DNA from: Neisseriaceae bacterium
GTDB lineage: Bacteria > Pseudomonadota > Gammaproteobacteria > Burkholderiales > Neisseriaceae
DNA length: 6,667 nt
Direction of reading: 5' to 3'
Assembly: GCA_017518785.1 (NCBI GenBank)
Contig: JAFWUA010000156.1
Location: 1 to 6,667, forward strand
The position numbers and the translations under genes were made by a program. Positions 1 to 6,501 of the stretch are shown here, one piece after another (positions within the stretch are counted from its first letter, which is position 1; every line of letters begins with the position of its first letter). The notes under the pieces are model-generated. The model was not told where the DNA came from. It ran no database searches and saw only the letters and a list, made by a program, of their open reading frames with translations.

Positions 1-361
1 CCTGAAATTAGTTAAAGACTTGGCGTTTGATTTAAGTTTTGTGTTTATATACAGCCCCCGACCTGGCACGCCAGCGGCAGAATTGCCTGACGACACACCA
101 TACGAAGAAAAAGTCCGCCGTTTGGAAGCGTTAAACGAAGTAATTGAAGCGGAAACTGCCCGCATTAACCGCACCATGCAAGGCACGGTGCAACGCTGTT
201 TGGTTGAAAGTGTCTCCAAAAAAGACCCTAATCAGTTGCAGGGAAGAACTGCCAATAACCGCGTAGTCAATTTCACAGGCTCATCGGACTTAATTAACCA
301 AATGGTTGATGTAGAAATTACCGAAACTTTTACCTTTTCATTAAGGGGGAAGTTGTTGTAA
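1..361 (+). CDS. miaB: MiaB C-terminus: tRNA-2-methylthio-N6-dimethylallyladenosine synthase (partial, 5' end outside window)
   Basis: MiaB is a radical-SAM methylthiotransferase that converts i6A37 to ms2i6A37 in tRNAs reading UNN codons. Only the last ~119 codons are present; the frame is open from base 2, so the TTG at 20 is an internal Leu codon and not a start. Visible landmarks are FVFIYSPRPGTPAAELPDD, matching the SxRPGTPAA segment at the end of the radical-SAM domain, then a helical linker (EEKVRRLEALNEVIEAE). A C-terminal TRAM domain follows, with GRTANNRVVNF and a closing VDVEIT...SLRGKLL. The Fe-S cysteine motifs lie upstream of the window. The protein reads closest to neisserial MiaB from memory. 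GC is about 44% by hand count, higher than the genes that follow. An intrinsic terminator follows 45 nt after the stop, so the gene probably ends its own transcript. Identification is firm; the taxon is inference. Confidence 0.95.
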   Translation, partial: LKLVKDLAFDLSFVFIYSPRPGTPAAELPDDTPYEEKVRRLEALNEVIEAETARINRTMQGTVQRCLVESVSKKDPNQLQGRTANNRVVNFTGSSDLINQMVDVEITETFTFSLRGKLL

Positions 362-394
362 AATCGAAGAAATGGCTGATTCACAATTGCTTTA

Positions 395-422
395 TTGAAG
401 ATTATTGGGCAATATTGATAAT
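395..422 (+). promoter_or_regulatory. Candidate sigma70 promoter for the ddl-ftsQ-ftsA-ung unit
   Basis: TTGAAG at 395-400 (4/6 to the -35 consensus), a 16-bp spacer and GATAAT at 417-422 (5/6 to the -10) lie upstream of ddl. The predicted start, near 429, is at the downstream edge of the miaB terminator stem, so transcripts begun here would not carry the hairpin. The gene needs a promoter downstream of the terminator or overlapping it, and this is the best match seen. In AT-rich sequence such matches arise easily by chance. Confidence 0.3.
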
Positions 423-434
423 ATTGCTCTTTTT
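407..434 (+). terminator. Intrinsic terminator after miaB
   Basis: A 10-bp stem (407-416 paired with 420-429, one G-U wobble, loop GAT) is followed directly by five T residues at 430-434. The stem has GGGC at its base and is AT-rich at its tip. This is the canonical Rho-independent form, and it would insulate miaB from ddl. Confidence 0.8.
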
Positions 435-465
435 ATCTATTGGTAATATATAAGGAAAATAGTTT

Positions 466-1398
466 ATGGCACAAAATAAAGTTGCATACGATTGGGGAAA
501 AATAGCAGTATTATCTGGTGGTTTTTCTAATGAGCGTGAGGTTTCTCTTAATAGTGGTATGGCTGTATTAAAGGCGTTAAAAAGCAAGGGAATTGATGCA
601 CATTTATTTGATCCCAAAGAACAACCACTATATAACTTGCATAAACAAGGTTTCCAAGCTGCGTTTAATGTGTTACATGGCACTTTTGGTGAAGATGGAG
701 TAGTGCAAGGAGCGTTAGAATCTATGCACATTCCATATACAGGTTGTGGAGTGTTATCCAGTGCCATATCTATGGATAAATATCGTACGCGTTTATTATG
801 GGAAAGTGTGAACTTGCCCAATGTGCCATACATAGTATTAAAAGATGGTAGTGATTTTGATGCAGTTGAACAACAATTAGGATTGCCATTATTTGTGAAA
901 CCTGCTTGTGAGGGTAGTAGCATTGGTGTCGTAATGATTAAAGAAAAAGGAGAATTAGCAAAGGTTTATCCAACGCTTAAACAATATCGTGGTGAAATTT
1001 TGGCAGAAAAAGCTATTAGTGGAGGAGAATACGCTTGTGCAATTATTGGTAATCGAGCATTGCCTACCATACGAATTATCCCAAAAGGTCAATGGTATGA
1101 TTTTGAAGCAAAATATCAACGTGATGATACAATTTACCAATGCCCATCAGATTTATCCAAGAGCGAAGAGAAAAAAATGCAGGATTTAGCCTTAAAATCT
1201 TTTGCTGCAATTGATGGAAGTGGTTGGGGAAGAGTGGATTTTTTACGAGATAATAATGGTGAATTATACCTATTGGAAGTAAATACAGTGCCAGGCATGA
1301 CTGCACATAGTTTAGTACCAAAGGCAGCACGTCAAATTGGCTTGGAATTTCCTGAACTTTGCGTGGAAATATTGAAATTGTGTATTCATGACAAATGA
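466..1398 (+). CDS. ddl: D-alanine--D-alanine ligase (DdlB type)
   Basis: This cytoplasmic ATP-grasp enzyme joins two D-alanines to make the dipeptide that MurF adds to the peptidoglycan precursor. The 310-residue length fits the short DdlB class. N-terminal domain motifs are GGFSNEREVSL (18-28), HGTFGEDG (71-78) and YTG (91-93). The ATP-grasp part shows FVKPACEGSS (143-152), with E181 and E188 further on, then R203. The omega-loop segment YDFEAKY (211-217) keeps the Lys-Tyr pair (K216, Y217) of D-Ala-D-Ala ligases, and the His expected of D-lactate (VanA-type) ligases is absent. GWGRVDFL (253-260) and LLEVNTVPGMTAHS (269-282) supply the metal ligands D258, E271 and N273. AAGGA at 452-456 stands 9 nt before the ATG. 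The stop overlaps the ftsQ start as ATGA. In most proteobacterial dcw clusters murC precedes this gene; here miaB does. Confidence 0.97.
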   Translation: MAQNKVAYDWGKIAVLSGGFSNEREVSLNSGMAVLKALKSKGIDAHLFDPKEQPLYNLHKQGFQAAFNVLHGTFGEDGVVQGALESMHIPYTGCGVLSSAISMDKYRTRLLWESVNLPNVPYIVLKDGSDFDAVEQQLGLPLFVKPACEGSSIGVVMIKEKGELAKVYPTLKQYRGEILAEKAISGGEYACAIIGNRALPTIRIIPKGQWYDFEAKYQRDDTIYQCPSDLSKSEEKKMQDLALKSFAAIDGSGWGRVDFLRDNNGELYLLEVNTVPGMTAHSLVPKAARQIGLEFPELCVEILKLCIHDK

Positions 1399-2129
1399 AT
1401 AGAAAAAGATCTTTATTTAATAGAAGATATAAACCATCGGCTGCTATATATAGATTAATCCACTGGTTTTATGCCTTAATATTTTTATTGATAATCTATT
1501 TAGGTTTGAATTGGCTTATTGATTCTGATCACTTTCCAGTCTTGAATATTTCAATTAGCGAAAGTGAGAATGGCTACTTTTCATACGTTACGCAGGCTGA
1601 ATTAGAAAATGCACAGCGTAATAGTATTGTTGGTAATATATTTAAGGTGAATTTAAACACTGTTAAATTGGAGTTTGAACAAATTAGTTGGATAAAAAAC
1701 GCCGAAGTGCAACGTATTTTGCCAGATACTATTGCGGTACAATTGACAGAACGTAAGCCTTTGGCTCATTGGAATGATGATAAATTAATTGATACTGATG
1801 CAAATGTTTTTTCTGCAACGATAGTTGAAGATTTGCCTTATCTTTATGGAGTAGAAGGTAGCGAAAAAAATGTTGTGGACACATATTCTAAAATAAAGGC
1901 ACTGTTAGATACACATGAATTACGAGTAAAACGTTTGATTTATGAAGAACGTTCTTCGTGGCAGGTGGAATTAACAAATGGAATTACGGTAAAATTAGGC
2001 GGAGGAGACACAATCGGTAGAATGAGTCGTTTTGTCGATTTTTGGCCTCAAATAAAGCCTCAATCGAATGATTTTACCTATGTAGATATGCGTTACCGTG
2101 ATGGATTTGCTATCAAGTATAATAAATGA
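1395..2129 (+). CDS. ftsQ: Cell division protein FtsQ
   Basis: FtsQ is a bitopic inner-membrane divisome protein that recruits the FtsB-FtsL complex to the septum. The 244-residue product has a basic cytoplasmic tail (about 1-20, rich in Arg and Lys), one membrane segment (about 21-43) and a periplasmic region. The region starts with a POTRA-like domain (about 46-118; FKVNLNTVKLEFEQISWIKN, then a segment ending in VQLTERKPLAHW at 115-126). The FtsQ beta domain follows, ending in YVDMRYRDGFAIKY (229-242), which matches the family's YVDLRYxxGFA signature. The ATG overlaps the ddl stop (ATGA) and I see no Shine-Dalgarno 5-12 nt upstream, so translation is probably coupled to ddl. Position between ddl and ftsA supports the call. 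Sequence conservation of FtsQ is low in general, so the identification rests on architecture, the C-terminal motif and context together. Confidence 0.93.
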   Translation: MNRKRSLFNRRYKPSAAIYRLIHWFYALIFLLIIYLGLNWLIDSDHFPVLNISISESENGYFSYVTQAELENAQRNSIVGNIFKVNLNTVKLEFEQISWIKNAEVQRILPDTIAVQLTERKPLAHWNDDKLIDTDANVFSATIVEDLPYLYGVEGSEKNVVDTYSKIKALLDTHELRVKRLIYEERSSWQVELTNGITVKLGGGDTIGRMSRFVDFWPQIKPQSNDFTYVDMRYRDGFAIKYNK

Positions 2130-2176
2130 ATACAATCGTTTATGATAAGAAATTGCTAATGGAAATACACTTATGA
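2126..2176 (+). other. 16-codon mini-ORF bridging ftsQ and ftsA, possible translational coupler
   Basis: An ATG at 2126 overlaps the ftsQ stop (ATGA), and the reading frame ends in a TGA at 2174-2176 that overlaps the ftsA ATG at 2173 (again ATGA). The peptide would be MNTIVYDKKLLMEIHL. It could let ribosomes pass from ftsQ to ftsA by stop/start re-initiation at both ends. There is no strong ribosome site for it, and short open frames of this size are common by chance in AT-rich DNA. I do not claim it is a protein with its own job. Confidence 0.2.
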
Positions 2177-3399
2177 TAGATAAAAATGTTAAACAATTAT
2201 GTGCATTGGACATCGGTTCGTCCAAGATTGTTGCCTTAATAGGGGAGATTCAGAATGACCGTATTCACATCATAGGTACTGGTGAGGCTCCATCTCGTGG
2301 TATGAAAAATGGCATGATTACCAATATAGATGCCACCTCACAATCCATTCGTAAAGCTATGGACGAAGCGGAAAATATGATTGATGGCAAAGTAGATGCT
2401 GTAATTGTTGGCATTGGCGGAAATCATATTTGCAGTATGAATTCCAATGCACGCGTTAAAATTAAAGATGGTGAGGTTACGCAAGTAGATATTGACCGTG
2501 CACTTGAAAATGCCAAAGCAGTGAATATCCCAAATGATCATCAAGTGTTACACACAATAGTTCAGGAATATATTATTGATAACCAACCTGGTGTGCGTAA
2601 TCCTTTGGGCATGAGTGGTACCTCATTAGATGTTAGGGTACACATCATTACAGGTGCAGTTACTGCTATACAAAATTTAGAAAAATGCGTACAACGTGCT
2701 AATTTGATTCCATCTCAAATAATTTTGCAACCTTTGGCAAGTGCACTGTCGGTTGCAACTGATGATGATCAGGAATTAGGTGTGTGTTGTTTGGATATTG
2801 GTTCTGGCACCACTGATATTACAGTGTTTACTGGCGGTGCGATACGTCATACTGCTGTGATTCCGTTAGGTGGTGATTTTATTACCAAAGATTTAACCCA
2901 AGCTTTGCGTACTCCGTATGCTGCGGCTGAACATATTAAGACCTTTCACGGCGTTGCCATGAGTGAGTTGGAAGGGTTAGACGAGATGGTGGAAGTTCCT
3001 GTTGTGGGTGATCGTCAATCTCGTCAAGTTTCACGACATGTGTTGTCAATTATTATTCAACCCCGTGTTGAAGAGATTTTTGAAATTGTAATCAATGAGT
3101 TACATAGAGCAGGTTATCCGGAAGAACAATTTACTGCCGGTATTATATTGACTGGTGGTACTTCTTTATTGCATGGAATTGTTGATTTAGCCGAAGAAGT
3201 ATTCAGTTTACCTATTCGTGTTGGCGTTCCCAAAGAAATGGGTTCTTTGTCGGAAAGAGTACGTAATCCACGCTATGCTACTGCTATGGGTTTGCTTTTT
3301 CATGCGATGGAATTAGATATGGGTAAGAAAAGTGGATTTTTAATTGAAAAAGAGCCATCGCTGTGGGATAAAATACGTGGTATGTTTGGTCATTTCTAA
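2173..3399 (+). CDS. ftsA: Cell division protein FtsA
   Basis: FtsA is an actin-family ATPase that tethers FtsZ filaments to the inner membrane and recruits later divisome proteins. The 408-residue length is typical. The phosphate-1 loop is LDIGSSK (12-18), phosphate-2 is LDIGSGTTD (207-215) and the adenosine-binding motif is GIILTGGTSLL (323-333). The FtsA-specific 1C domain lies between about residues 85 and 165 (from roughly ICSMNSNARVKI through LDVRVHIITG). The last residues, SLWDKIRGMFGHF (396-408), form the expected amphipathic membrane-targeting helix. GGAA at 2161-2164 stands 8 nt before the ATG. The gap to ftsQ is 43 nt and is spanned by a small coupled reading frame. The usual next gene, ftsZ, is absent; ung follows after 12 nt. 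Arginine codons are mostly CGT (14 of 20), which serves as a host-style reference for the window. Confidence 0.97.
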   Translation: MIDKNVKQLCALDIGSSKIVALIGEIQNDRIHIIGTGEAPSRGMKNGMITNIDATSQSIRKAMDEAENMIDGKVDAVIVGIGGNHICSMNSNARVKIKDGEVTQVDIDRALENAKAVNIPNDHQVLHTIVQEYIIDNQPGVRNPLGMSGTSLDVRVHIITGAVTAIQNLEKCVQRANLIPSQIILQPLASALSVATDDDQELGVCCLDIGSGTTDITVFTGGAIRHTAVIPLGGDFITKDLTQALRTPYAAAEHIKTFHGVAMSELEGLDEMVEVPVVGDRQSRQVSRHVLSIIIQPRVEEIFEIVINELHRAGYPEEQFTAGIILTGGTSLLHGIVDLAEEVFSLPIRVGVPKEMGSLSERVRNPRYATAMGLLFHAMELDMGKKSGFLIEKEPSLWDKIRGMFGHF

Positions 3400-3411
3400 T
3401 CGAGTAACGAA

Positions 3412-4077
3412 ATGCAGTGGACACAAGCGATAGGTTGTGAAAAAACTAAACCATATTTCCGGCAGATTCTACAACGTATTAATGAAGAACGTAATTTAGG
3501 ACATGAGATTTATCCTAAAAATGAGGATATTTTCAATGCGTTTCGTTATACAGAATTTGATGCAGTAAAAGTTGTGATATTGGGTCAAGACCCTTATCAT
3601 GATGTTGGGCAAGCACATGGTTTGGCATTTTCAGTTAAACATGGCGTATCTATTCCTCCATCATTAAGAAACATTTATAAAGAATTATCGCAAGATTTAC
3701 CTAATTTTGTTATTCCTAATCATGGTTGTTTGACTCACTGGGCAGATGAGGGAGTATTGCTATTAAATAACGTGTTATCAGTTCGTGCCCATTCACCCAA
3801 TTCTCATCGTGATATTGGTTGGGAAATTTTTACCGATTATGTAGTGCATGTGTTAAATAGCCAGCGTGAAAATTTAGTTTTTTTATTGTGGGGAGCTTCT
3901 GCACAGAAGAAAGGTGCACATATTGATGAAAAGCGACATTTAATATTAAAAGCACCGCATCCATCTCCACTTTCTGCTAATCGTGGTTTTTTTGGTTGTC
4001 GTCATTTTTCAAAAGCTAATCAATATCTGATTGAACATGGTATTAAACCTGTTGATTGGAATATTCAATCTTTGTAA
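3412..4077 (+). CDS. ung: Uracil-DNA glycosylase, family 1 (UDG)
   Basis: The enzyme removes uracil from DNA, starting base-excision repair of deaminated cytosine and misincorporated dUMP. At 221 residues it is close to the usual length. The water-activating loop GQDPYH (58-63, catalytic D60), uracil-stacking F73, uracil-binding N119 (LLLNNVLSV) and the minor-groove loop HPSPLS (183-188, catalytic H183) are all present. WGASAQKK (160-167) and ATG-proximal DAVKVVILGQ also match the family. The start has only a weak GAG at 3402-3404 as a ribosome site, and the 12-nt gap to ftsA suggests read-through from that gene. A repair gene here is not typical of the dcw cluster and marks a junction in gene order. 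No sign of decay is visible. Confidence 0.97.
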   Translation: MQWTQAIGCEKTKPYFRQILQRINEERNLGHEIYPKNEDIFNAFRYTEFDAVKVVILGQDPYHDVGQAHGLAFSVKHGVSIPPSLRNIYKELSQDLPNFVIPNHGCLTHWADEGVLLLNNVLSVRAHSPNSHRDIGWEIFTDYVVHVLNSQRENLVFLLWGASAQKKGAHIDEKRHLILKAPHPSPLSANRGFFGCRHFSKANQYLIEHGIKPVDWNIQSL

Positions 4078-4104
4078 TTGAATATGAATATCCAGTTATT
4101 TTTT
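4061..4104 (+). terminator. Weak candidate terminator at the end of ung
   Basis: A perfect 9-bp inverted repeat (4061-4069 and 4077-4085, loop of 7) straddles the ung stop codon, and six T residues follow at 4099-4104. The stem is AT-rich and the T-run starts 13 nt after it, farther than usual. An alternative pairing of GGAATATTC at 4058-4066 with GAATATCC at 4086-4093 (one bulge) would put the T-run closer. It may be a weak terminator or only AT-rich symmetry. Confidence 0.3.
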
Positions 4105-4121
4105 CATATATTTGGTAAATA

Positions 4122-4150
4122 TTATCAAACTTAATACTTGTTGAGATAAT
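4122..4150 (+). promoter_or_regulatory. Candidate sigma70 promoter for kdsA
   Basis: TTATCA at 4122-4127 (4/6), a 17-bp spacer and GATAAT at 4145-4150 (5/6) lie just before kdsA. The predicted start would leave a leader of only about 8 nt, too short to hold the GGAG at 4154-4157 comfortably, which counts against it. It is the best match in the 87-nt gap after ung. Confidence 0.25.
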
Positions 4151-4164
4151 GTTGGAGTTTAAGT

Positions 4165-5007
4165 ATGTTATTGAAATTAAATAATATTCAAATTTCTAAT
4201 CATAAACCATTTGTATTATTTGGTGGAGTTAATGTATTAGAAGACCTCGATTCGAGCTTGGCGGTGTGTGAGCATTATGTGAAAATTACAGAAAAGTTAG
4301 GTATTCCCTACATTTTCAAAGCATCTTTCGATAAGGCAAATCGTTCATCTATTCATTCTTATCGAGGTGTTGGATTAGACGAAGGTTTGAGAATTTTTGA
4401 AAAAATCAAAAAAACATTTAATGTTCCTGTGATTACTGATGTGCATGAACAGTGGCAATGTGCTCCTGTTGCTGATGTGTGTGATGTTTTGCAATTACCG
4501 GCTTTTTTAGCACGTCAAACCGATTTAGTTGCGGCTATGGCAAAAACGGGACGCATGATTAATATTAAAAAACCTCAATTTTTAAGCCCAACACAAATGA
4601 GAAATATTGTTGATAAATTCAAAGAGTTAGGCAATAATCAACTAATTTTGTGCGAACGGGGTAGCTGTTTTGGTTATGATAATTTAGTGGTGGATATGTT
4701 AGGCTTTGGAGTGATGAAGCAATCTTGTGATAATATTCCCATTATTTTTGATGTAACTCATTCATTGCAAACACGTGCTATGGGTTCAGCTGCATCTGGT
4801 GGTAGACGTTCGCAAATAATGGATTTGGCATTGTCTGGTATGGCAAATAGAATTGCCGGTTTATTTTTAGAAGCTCACCCCAATCCAGACCAAGCACGTT
4901 GTGATGGTCCAAGTGCTTTGCCATTGAATTTATTGGAAGATTTTTTGTTAAGAGTTAAAGCCGTAGATGATACAGTTAAAAAATTTCCTATTTTGGAGAT
5001 TTGTTAG
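4165..5007 (+). CDS. kdsA: 3-deoxy-D-manno-octulosonate 8-phosphate synthase (KdsA)
   Basis: KdsA condenses phosphoenolpyruvate with arabinose 5-phosphate to give Kdo-8-phosphate, the precursor of the Kdo that links lipid A to the LPS core. The 280-residue product is a full-length TIM-barrel of the DAHP-synthase superfamily. Clear blocks are LFGGVNVLED (18-27), KASFDKANRSS (52-62), HSYRGVGLDEG (64-74), ITDVHE (90-95), LPAFLARQTDL (111-121), NIKKPQFLSP (133-142), CERGSCFGYDNLVVDMLGF (163-181), FDVTHS (195-200) and EAHPNPDQARCDGPSALPL (236-254). Asn23 occupies the place of the metal-binding Cys of the metal-dependent class, so this should be the metal-independent (E. coli-like) type. GGAG at 4154-4157 is 7 nt before the ATG. 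In Neisseria, eno follows kdsA as I recall; here a glycan-type aminotransferase follows after 117 nt. The gene shows that the host makes Kdo-containing LPS or LOS. Confidence 0.97.
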   Translation: MLLKLNNIQISNHKPFVLFGGVNVLEDLDSSLAVCEHYVKITEKLGIPYIFKASFDKANRSSIHSYRGVGLDEGLRIFEKIKKTFNVPVITDVHEQWQCAPVADVCDVLQLPAFLARQTDLVAAMAKTGRMINIKKPQFLSPTQMRNIVDKFKELGNNQLILCERGSCFGYDNLVVDMLGFGVMKQSCDNIPIIFDVTHSLQTRAMGSAASGGRRSQIMDLALSGMANRIAGLFLEAHPNPDQARCDGPSALPLNLLEDFLLRVKAVDDTVKKFPILEIC

Positions 5008-5052
5008 AAATTAACTTATGTAATATCTGTCTGTATGATACTGTTAGTCTTT

Positions 5053-5064
5053 AACTGTACAGTT
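5053..5064. promoter_or_regulatory. Perfect 12-bp palindrome upstream of the aminotransferase, possible operator
   Basis: AACTGTACAGTT is an exact 12-bp palindrome in the 117-nt gap between kdsA and the aminotransferase, about 60 nt before that gene's start. Further CTGT copies lie at 5027, 5031 and 5041. The symmetry fits a dimeric regulator's site. No T-run follows at once, so it is not a standard terminator. I do not recognise the regulator, and chance is possible. Confidence 0.3.
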
Positions 5065-5124
5065 TGGATAAATTAAATTTGTTTAGATATTAATATTTAC
5101 ACCAAATAAAAATGGGAAACAAAA

Positions 5125-6423
5125 ATGGATTTTATAAATGATCCAAGATTCACAGAGATTGAACCATTCAAAAATAAATTATGGTTGTCATCACCAACTA
5201 TGCACGGAGATGAACAACGATGGGTTGATGATGCAATAAAAACAAATTGGGTATCCACAGTTGGTGAAAATATAAACGATATTGAAAAACAGGTTTCAGA
5301 AAAGATTGGTTGTAAATACGCTGTGGCATTGTCTTCTGGTACAGCAGCCTTGCATCTTGCCATTAAACTTTGTGGTGAGAAATTGTATGGTCAAGCACCT
5401 GTTGGTTACGGCACTCTTGAAGGGCAACGTGTTTTCGTTAGTGATATGACTTTTGCTGCGACAGTGAATCCGATATGTTATGAAGGCGGTATTCCAGTTT
5501 TCATAGATACGGAGTATGACACTTGGAATATGGACCCTGTGGCATTGGAAAAAGCATTTGATTTTTATCCAGATGTAAGATTAATCGTTGTTGCTCACTT
5601 ATATGGAAGTCCAGGAAAGATAGATGAAATCAAGGCTATTGCTGAAAAACATGGGGCTTTGATTGTTGAGGACGCAGCAGAATCATTTGGAGCAAGTTAT
5701 AAAGGAGTACAAACAGGTTGTTTTGGAACGGCGAGCATCTTATCTTGTAATGGTAATAAGATTATAACTGGATCAAGTGGTGGATTTTTACTTACTGATA
5801 GCAAGGAAGATGCTAATAAGGTTAAGAAGTGGAGTACTCAATCTCGCGAAGATGCAGCGTGGTATCAGCATGAAGAGATAGGCTACAATTATAGAATGAG
5901 CAACATTATTGCAGGAATTATCAGAGGTCAACTTCCATATCTTGATGAACATATCAGTCAGAAGCATGCTATTTACGAGAGATATAAGACAGGGCTAAAA
6001 GATTTGCCAGTTAAGATGAATCCATATGATGCTGAAAATAGTGTACCTAACTATTGGTTAAGCTGCATGATTATCAATGAAGATGCTATGTGTCAGAATG
6101 TTCGAGGCGATAACGATGAACTGTGGATAAGTGAAAATGGTAAAAGCTGTCCTGGTGAAATACTTGCAGCCTTAAATGCTTTTAATGTCGAAGGTCGTCC
6201 AATCTGGAAGCCTATGCACATGCAACCTATATATCGTTCGCACAGTTATATTACTAAAAATGGAAATGGTAGAGCAAAGTCGAACGCATATATCAAAGAA
6301 GCAGGATTTGTTGATGTTGGTGCGGATATATTTCGGCGTGGAGTGTGTTTGCCGAGTGATAATAAAATGACTATTGAACAGCAAGATAAAGTTATTGAGA
6401 TTATTCATAGGTGTTTCTTGTAA
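5125..6423 (+). CDS. PLP-dependent sugar aminotransferase, DegT/DnrJ/EryC1/StrS family (PglE/PglC-like)
   Basis: Enzymes of this family aminate UDP- or dTDP-linked keto-sugars, usually with glutamate as donor, to make amino sugars for glycoproteins, LPS or capsule. The 432-residue protein shows LWLSSPTMHGDEQ (19-31), SGTAALHLA (71-79, phosphate cup), EDAAESFGA (182-190; D183 should contact the PLP ring nitrogen), NGNKIITGSSGG (209-220; K212 is the predicted Schiff-base lysine) and GYNYRMSN (253-260). Cys208 stands where related proteins often have Phe (SFNGNK in PglE). The NGNK form resembles PglE, which makes the 4-amino sugar for protein N-glycosylation, but the exact substrate cannot be read from sequence. 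GGGA at 5114-5117 is 7 nt before the ATG. Arginine codons differ from ftsA (AGA/AGG 7 of 15 against 3 of 20), and long stretches recall clostridial homologues, so transfer is likely. A phosphoglycosyltransferase follows after 78 nt. Confidence 0.93.
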   Translation: MDFINDPRFTEIEPFKNKLWLSSPTMHGDEQRWVDDAIKTNWVSTVGENINDIEKQVSEKIGCKYAVALSSGTAALHLAIKLCGEKLYGQAPVGYGTLEGQRVFVSDMTFAATVNPICYEGGIPVFIDTEYDTWNMDPVALEKAFDFYPDVRLIVVAHLYGSPGKIDEIKAIAEKHGALIVEDAAESFGASYKGVQTGCFGTASILSCNGNKIITGSSGGFLLTDSKEDANKVKKWSTQSREDAAWYQHEEIGYNYRMSNIIAGIIRGQLPYLDEHISQKHAIYERYKTGLKDLPVKMNPYDAENSVPNYWLSCMIINEDAMCQNVRGDNDELWISENGKSCPGEILAALNAFNVEGRPIWKPMHMQPIYRSHSYITKNGNGRAKSNAYIKEAGFVDVGADIFRRGVCLPSDNKMTIEQQDKVIEIIHRCFL

Positions 6424-6501
6424 CATGTGAAAAAACATGGCGTTATTTATATTTATTCATATATTATAGATATGACGTTATAAAAAATTAAGAGGATATA
6501 G

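Noticed and set aside
1..20. CCTGAA at the left edge as part of a DNA uptake sequence
   Set aside because: The upstream bases are not in the window and the conserved MiaB reading there (Leu-Lys-Leu) explains the sequence.
402..923. Antisense open frame of 173 codons over ddl
   Set aside because: It lies opposite a clear ddl gene, has no recognisable domain and a Cys/Ser/Pro-rich composition typical of a complement-strand shadow.
1056..1116. Ddl as a D-Ala-D-Lac (vancomycin resistance) ligase
   Set aside because: The omega-loop EAKY keeps the Lys-Tyr pair of D-Ala-D-Ala ligases.
5112..5141. Nine-codon upstream frame overlapping the aminotransferase start
   Set aside because: Its ATG is embedded in the Shine-Dalgarno region of the real gene and it has no ribosome site of its own; chance is the simplest reading.
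5097..5363. Antisense open frame of 88 codons over the aminotransferase start
   Set aside because: It is complementary to a well-supported gene and has no motif or ribosome site that supports it.
6172..6438. Antisense open frame of 88 codons over the aminotransferase end
   Set aside because: It is opposite conserved coding sequence and shows no family features.
6424..6439. Small hairpin CATGT-loop-ACATG after the aminotransferase as a terminator
   Set aside because: The stem is only 5 bp and no T-run follows. The sugar transferase starts 63 nt later with a good ribosome site, so read-through is more likely.
6457..6475. AT-only inverted repeat TCATAT/ATATGA before the sugar transferase
   Set aside because: Six AT-rich base pairs in a very AT-rich gap are expected by chance.
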